Shown: positions 5,071 to 6,971 of the stretch, one piece after another | How positions within the stretch are numbered: position 1 is the first letter of the stretch | How the letters are laid out: each line of letters starts with the position of its first letter | Source of the DNA: Selenomonas sp. | GTDB lineage: Bacteria; Bacillota_C; Negativicutes; Selenomonadales; Selenomonadaceae | Length of the DNA stretch: 6,971 bases | Direction of reading: 5' to 3' | NCBI GenBank assembly: GCA_017940705.1 | Contig: JAGAYB010000273.1 | Span: 1 to 6,971, forward strand | Made by a program: the position numbers and the translations under genes | The notes under the pieces: model-generated | Database searches by the model: none | What the model was told of the DNA's origin: nothing | Seen by the model: only the letters and a program-made list of their open reading frames with translations

Positions 5071-6156
5071 ATGGAGCAAAAAGAATTTACCTGTATTGAA
5101 CCGTCGTATCTGGAAAAATTTTTCTGTGATGGCAGTAAATGCGGCGGTTCTATTTGCTGCTATGGCTGGCAGCAGATTCTCGATGATGCTGCCTTGGCTC
5201 GTTATCGTGCCGTGACAGGTGCCGAAGGAGAAAAACTGTGTCAGGGGTTAGTGTATTTGCCAGAGGCCGATAGTTTCGGGTTTCGGCATAAGGACGATCA
5301 CTGCGTATTTTTGCGGTCAGATGGTTTATGTGGTCTGCAATTTAAATACGGAGAGCAGATGCTCACGGATGTGTGTGCAGAATACCCCCGTAAGACCCGG
5401 CTTTTTCCTGGGCAAACTTTGGAAAGGGCTTTATGCGTGACCTGCCCTGTGGCGGCGGAGCTGATTTTGCAAAATGAAGAGCCGCTACAGTTCGTACAGC
5501 GGCAGATACAATCGACGCGCAGCAAGTATTTTCAGCCGGCAGGCGATGCGGAAAATTTGCAGGTTTTGAATTTTTTTGACTGGCAGGCAAGGGGCATGGA
5601 AATTTTACAGGACAGAAACCTGTCCTTGAATCAGCGTTTGAGCGTGCTTCTACAGGAATTGGCTGAGGCTGATGAAAAATTGCCATGGGGCCGGGATACG
5701 GAAGATATAGTCTGGACACCCTGGAAACCGGCACGTCAGGCAGATTTCTTCTGCCGTTTTGCAGCAGGGATTGAGGACAATACGCAGCAGACGAAAAACT
5801 ATCTGGCTATGGCTGCAAACCTTGAACTGCCGGAAATGGACGGGGCACAGGCAGAGCTGGAGGAGAAAATCGAACAGTCATACGGTCTGATGCTGGAAAA
5901 CTATCTGGTCAATGAGTGGTTCAAGGAACTTTATCCTTGCGCGGTTTTAGGGACGTACGTTTATAACGGCCTGTATTTTGTGGTACAATGGGAGATATGG
6001 AAATTTTTGCTATTGCTGGAGCTGTATGGAAAGACAGGGCAGGAGAATGTGCCTGCTATTATCAGGAAAACAGCCGGATGGCTGGCTTCACGGCTTAATC
6101 ACTATACGGCTGCCCACGATGTGCTGGTGGAACTTTTGCGAGCAAATAAAGGATAA
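5071..6156 (+). CDS. fliB: FliB-type flagellin lysine N-methylase (cysteine-cluster protein)
   Basis: Known for the family: Salmonella FliB methylates the epsilon-amino group of surface lysines of flagellin, and its conserved cysteines are thought to hold an iron-sulfur cluster. Seen: 361 residues, with eleven cysteines in the first 125 (8, 19, 24, 29, 30, 57, 78, 87, 102, 122, 125). They sit in the FliB pattern CDGSKCGGSICCYGW (19-33), HCVFLRSDGLCGLQ (77-90), DVCAEYPRKTR (100-110) and CVTCPVAAELIL (122-133). The C-terminal half is helical with aromatic-rich segments (ENYLVNEWFKELYP and following), as in FliB proteins. The ATG at 5071 is preceded by GAGGTG (5059-5064) at 6 nt. The gap to the upstream glycosyltransferase is only 3 nt, so they share a transcript. 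No flagellin gene is in the window, so the substrate is inferred from family. Other cysteine-cluster proteins of the YkgJ group are the main alternative. Confidence 0.88.
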   Translation: MEQKEFTCIEPSYLEKFFCDGSKCGGSICCYGWQQILDDAALARYRAVTGAEGEKLCQGLVYLPEADSFGFRHKDDHCVFLRSDGLCGLQFKYGEQMLTDVCAEYPRKTRLFPGQTLERALCVTCPVAAELILQNEEPLQFVQRQIQSTRSKYFQPAGDAENLQVLNFFDWQARGMEILQDRNLSLNQRLSVLLQELAEADEKLPWGRDTEDIVWTPWKPARQADFFCRFAAGIEDNTQQTKNYLAMAANLELPEMDGAQAELEEKIEQSYGLMLENYLVNEWFKELYPCAVLGTYVYNGLYFVVQWEIWKFLLLLELYGKTGQENVPAIIRKTAGWLASRLNHYTAAHDVLVELLRANKG

Positions 6157-6227
6157 GTGGGCAGATGTGTAGAACCAATATAAGTAATACGTAAGCATTT
6201 AAACAAATCTTGGGAGTTAGTCTATTT

Positions 6228-6971
6228 ATGGAGCAGGAGACTTTAAACTGGATAAATCTGGCGGATAAGTTTGCCCGTGACGGCGACCCGAAGGGGATGC
6301 GCGCCTGTGCACGGGAATTATGGAATATAAATGCAGAAAGTATGGACGGCCCGGCGATTATGGCAGAGGCAGCCATGTATATGGGGGATTATGAAGAGGC
6401 CCGTGCTCTGGTAAATGAGATCCTGCAAAAAAAGCCCGGTCATCTCAGAGGGCGTCTGGTGGCTGGCGGCCTGGCCGGGCTGGAATTCAGGCTGGACGAG
6501 GAAATCCCCCTCCTGTCAAGGCTGCTGGCAGAATTAAGCGGTAAGATTCTGGTGCTGACACCGGAAGACCCTGCTTACGGTTTGTACTACTACATGGTGC
6601 AGAAGGCCAGAGGCTGGCTCGCTGATGCCTATTATCTGGCGGCTCGCCCCGATATGGCGGCAGAAATGCTGCTGGCCTACAGCAAGCTGGCCGGCGATAA
6701 AGAGGAAAAGGCTGATGCCTACAGCAAATACCTGTTTATGCGTAACTATCGTGAGCAGGGAGCCATCGAGGGACGGCAGGTGGCGGAAAAATACGAAACG
6801 CTGCTGCAGGTTACGCCGTATCTCCATGAGCATAAAAAGAAACTGCCGCATAAAAAACTGCGGCTGGGCTATGTTTCGCCGGATTTTCGCCAGCATGCAG
6901 TGGCCAACTTTGTGGCGCCGTTGCTGCGCAATTTTAACGGCGATCGCTTTTCCGTGTATGTGTATTCCACC
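6228..6971 (+). CDS. SPINDLY/OGT-type O-linked glycosyltransferase with TPR-like N-terminus, C-terminus cut off by window edge
   Basis: Seen: 248 open codons from the ATG at 6228 to the window edge without a stop. GGGAG at 6212-6216 lies 11 nt upstream. Residues 1-200 are helical; 40-72 (GPAIMAEAAMYMGDYEEARA onward) fit a tetratricopeptide repeat, and further helical pairs follow with weaker consensus. At 211-236 LRLGYVSPDFRQHAVANFVA begins the OGT catalytic domain. His223 falls where family members have the conserved active-site-region histidine. Known for the family: cytoplasmic enzymes that transfer GlcNAc or a related sugar to Ser/Thr; bacterial members often modify flagellins or adhesins. 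Most of the catalytic domain lies beyond 6971, so activity cannot be judged. It sits 71 nt after FliB on the same strand with no clear terminator or promoter between, and is probably the next gene of the modification operon. Confidence 0.9.
   Translation, partial: MEQETLNWINLADKFARDGDPKGMRACARELWNINAESMDGPAIMAEAAMYMGDYEEARALVNEILQKKPGHLRGRLVAGGLAGLEFRLDEEIPLLSRLLAELSGKILVLTPEDPAYGLYYYMVQKARGWLADAYYLAARPDMAAEMLLAYSKLAGDKEEKADAYSKYLFMRNYREQGAIEGRQVAEKYETLLQVTPYLHEHKKKLPHKKLRLGYVSPDFRQHAVANFVAPLLRNFNGDRFSVYVYST

Noticed and set aside
1..6971. CRISPR array, tRNA or rRNA genes
   Set aside because: No regularly spaced direct repeats, no cloverleaf with a CCA-type end and no rRNA-like stretch were seen on either strand.

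Overview
The window looks like chromosomal DNA of a diderm, flagellated member of the Firmicutes class Negativicutes, most likely a Selenomonas-like bacterium. This is inferred from three things: an RND-efflux adaptor with a lipoprotein signal (which implies an outer membrane), a FliB-type flagellin lysine methylase, and a SPINDLY/OGT-type glycosyltransferase next to a Glyco_tranf_2_5-type glycosyltransferase. Genus is a judgement from protein flavour and moderate GC, not a proven assignment.

Layout. Positions 1-1050 (minus strand) hold the first 350 codons of a periplasmic adaptor lipoprotein of an RND efflux pump; its C-terminus, and presumably the pump gene, lie off the left edge. Positions 1051-1541 are a divergent intergenic region with a chain of inverted repeats and candidate promoters for both sides. 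Positions 1542-2783 (plus) encode the sodium/glutamate symporter GltS, whose codon choice differs clearly from the genes downstream. Positions 2890-3336 encode a low-molecular-weight protein tyrosine phosphatase. From 3441 to the right edge runs a tight plus-strand series: a methyltransferase-like protein with a degenerate SAM site (TTG start), a family-2-type glycosyltransferase (8-nt overlap), FliB (3-nt gap), and the first 248 codons of a SPINDLY-type O-linked GlcNAc-transferase-like protein (71-nt gap).

How the genes fit together. The last four genes are best read as a flagellin (or other surface protein) modification cluster: lysine N-methylation by FliB, and O-glycosylation by the SPINDLY-type enzyme with a second glycosyltransferase. 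No flagellin gene is visible in the window, so the target is inferred.

The most unusual non-coding signal is a structured repeat present twice in the same orientation (1323-1374 and 3331-3387), bracketing gltS and the phosphatase gene. Both copies share an outer palindromic frame and a conserved right flank, but the inner hairpin differs in sequence while staying perfectly paired in each. Both also place a promoter-like -35/-10 pair at the same structural position. The second copy supplies the phosphatase gene's last codon and stop, and would aim its promoter at the modification operon.
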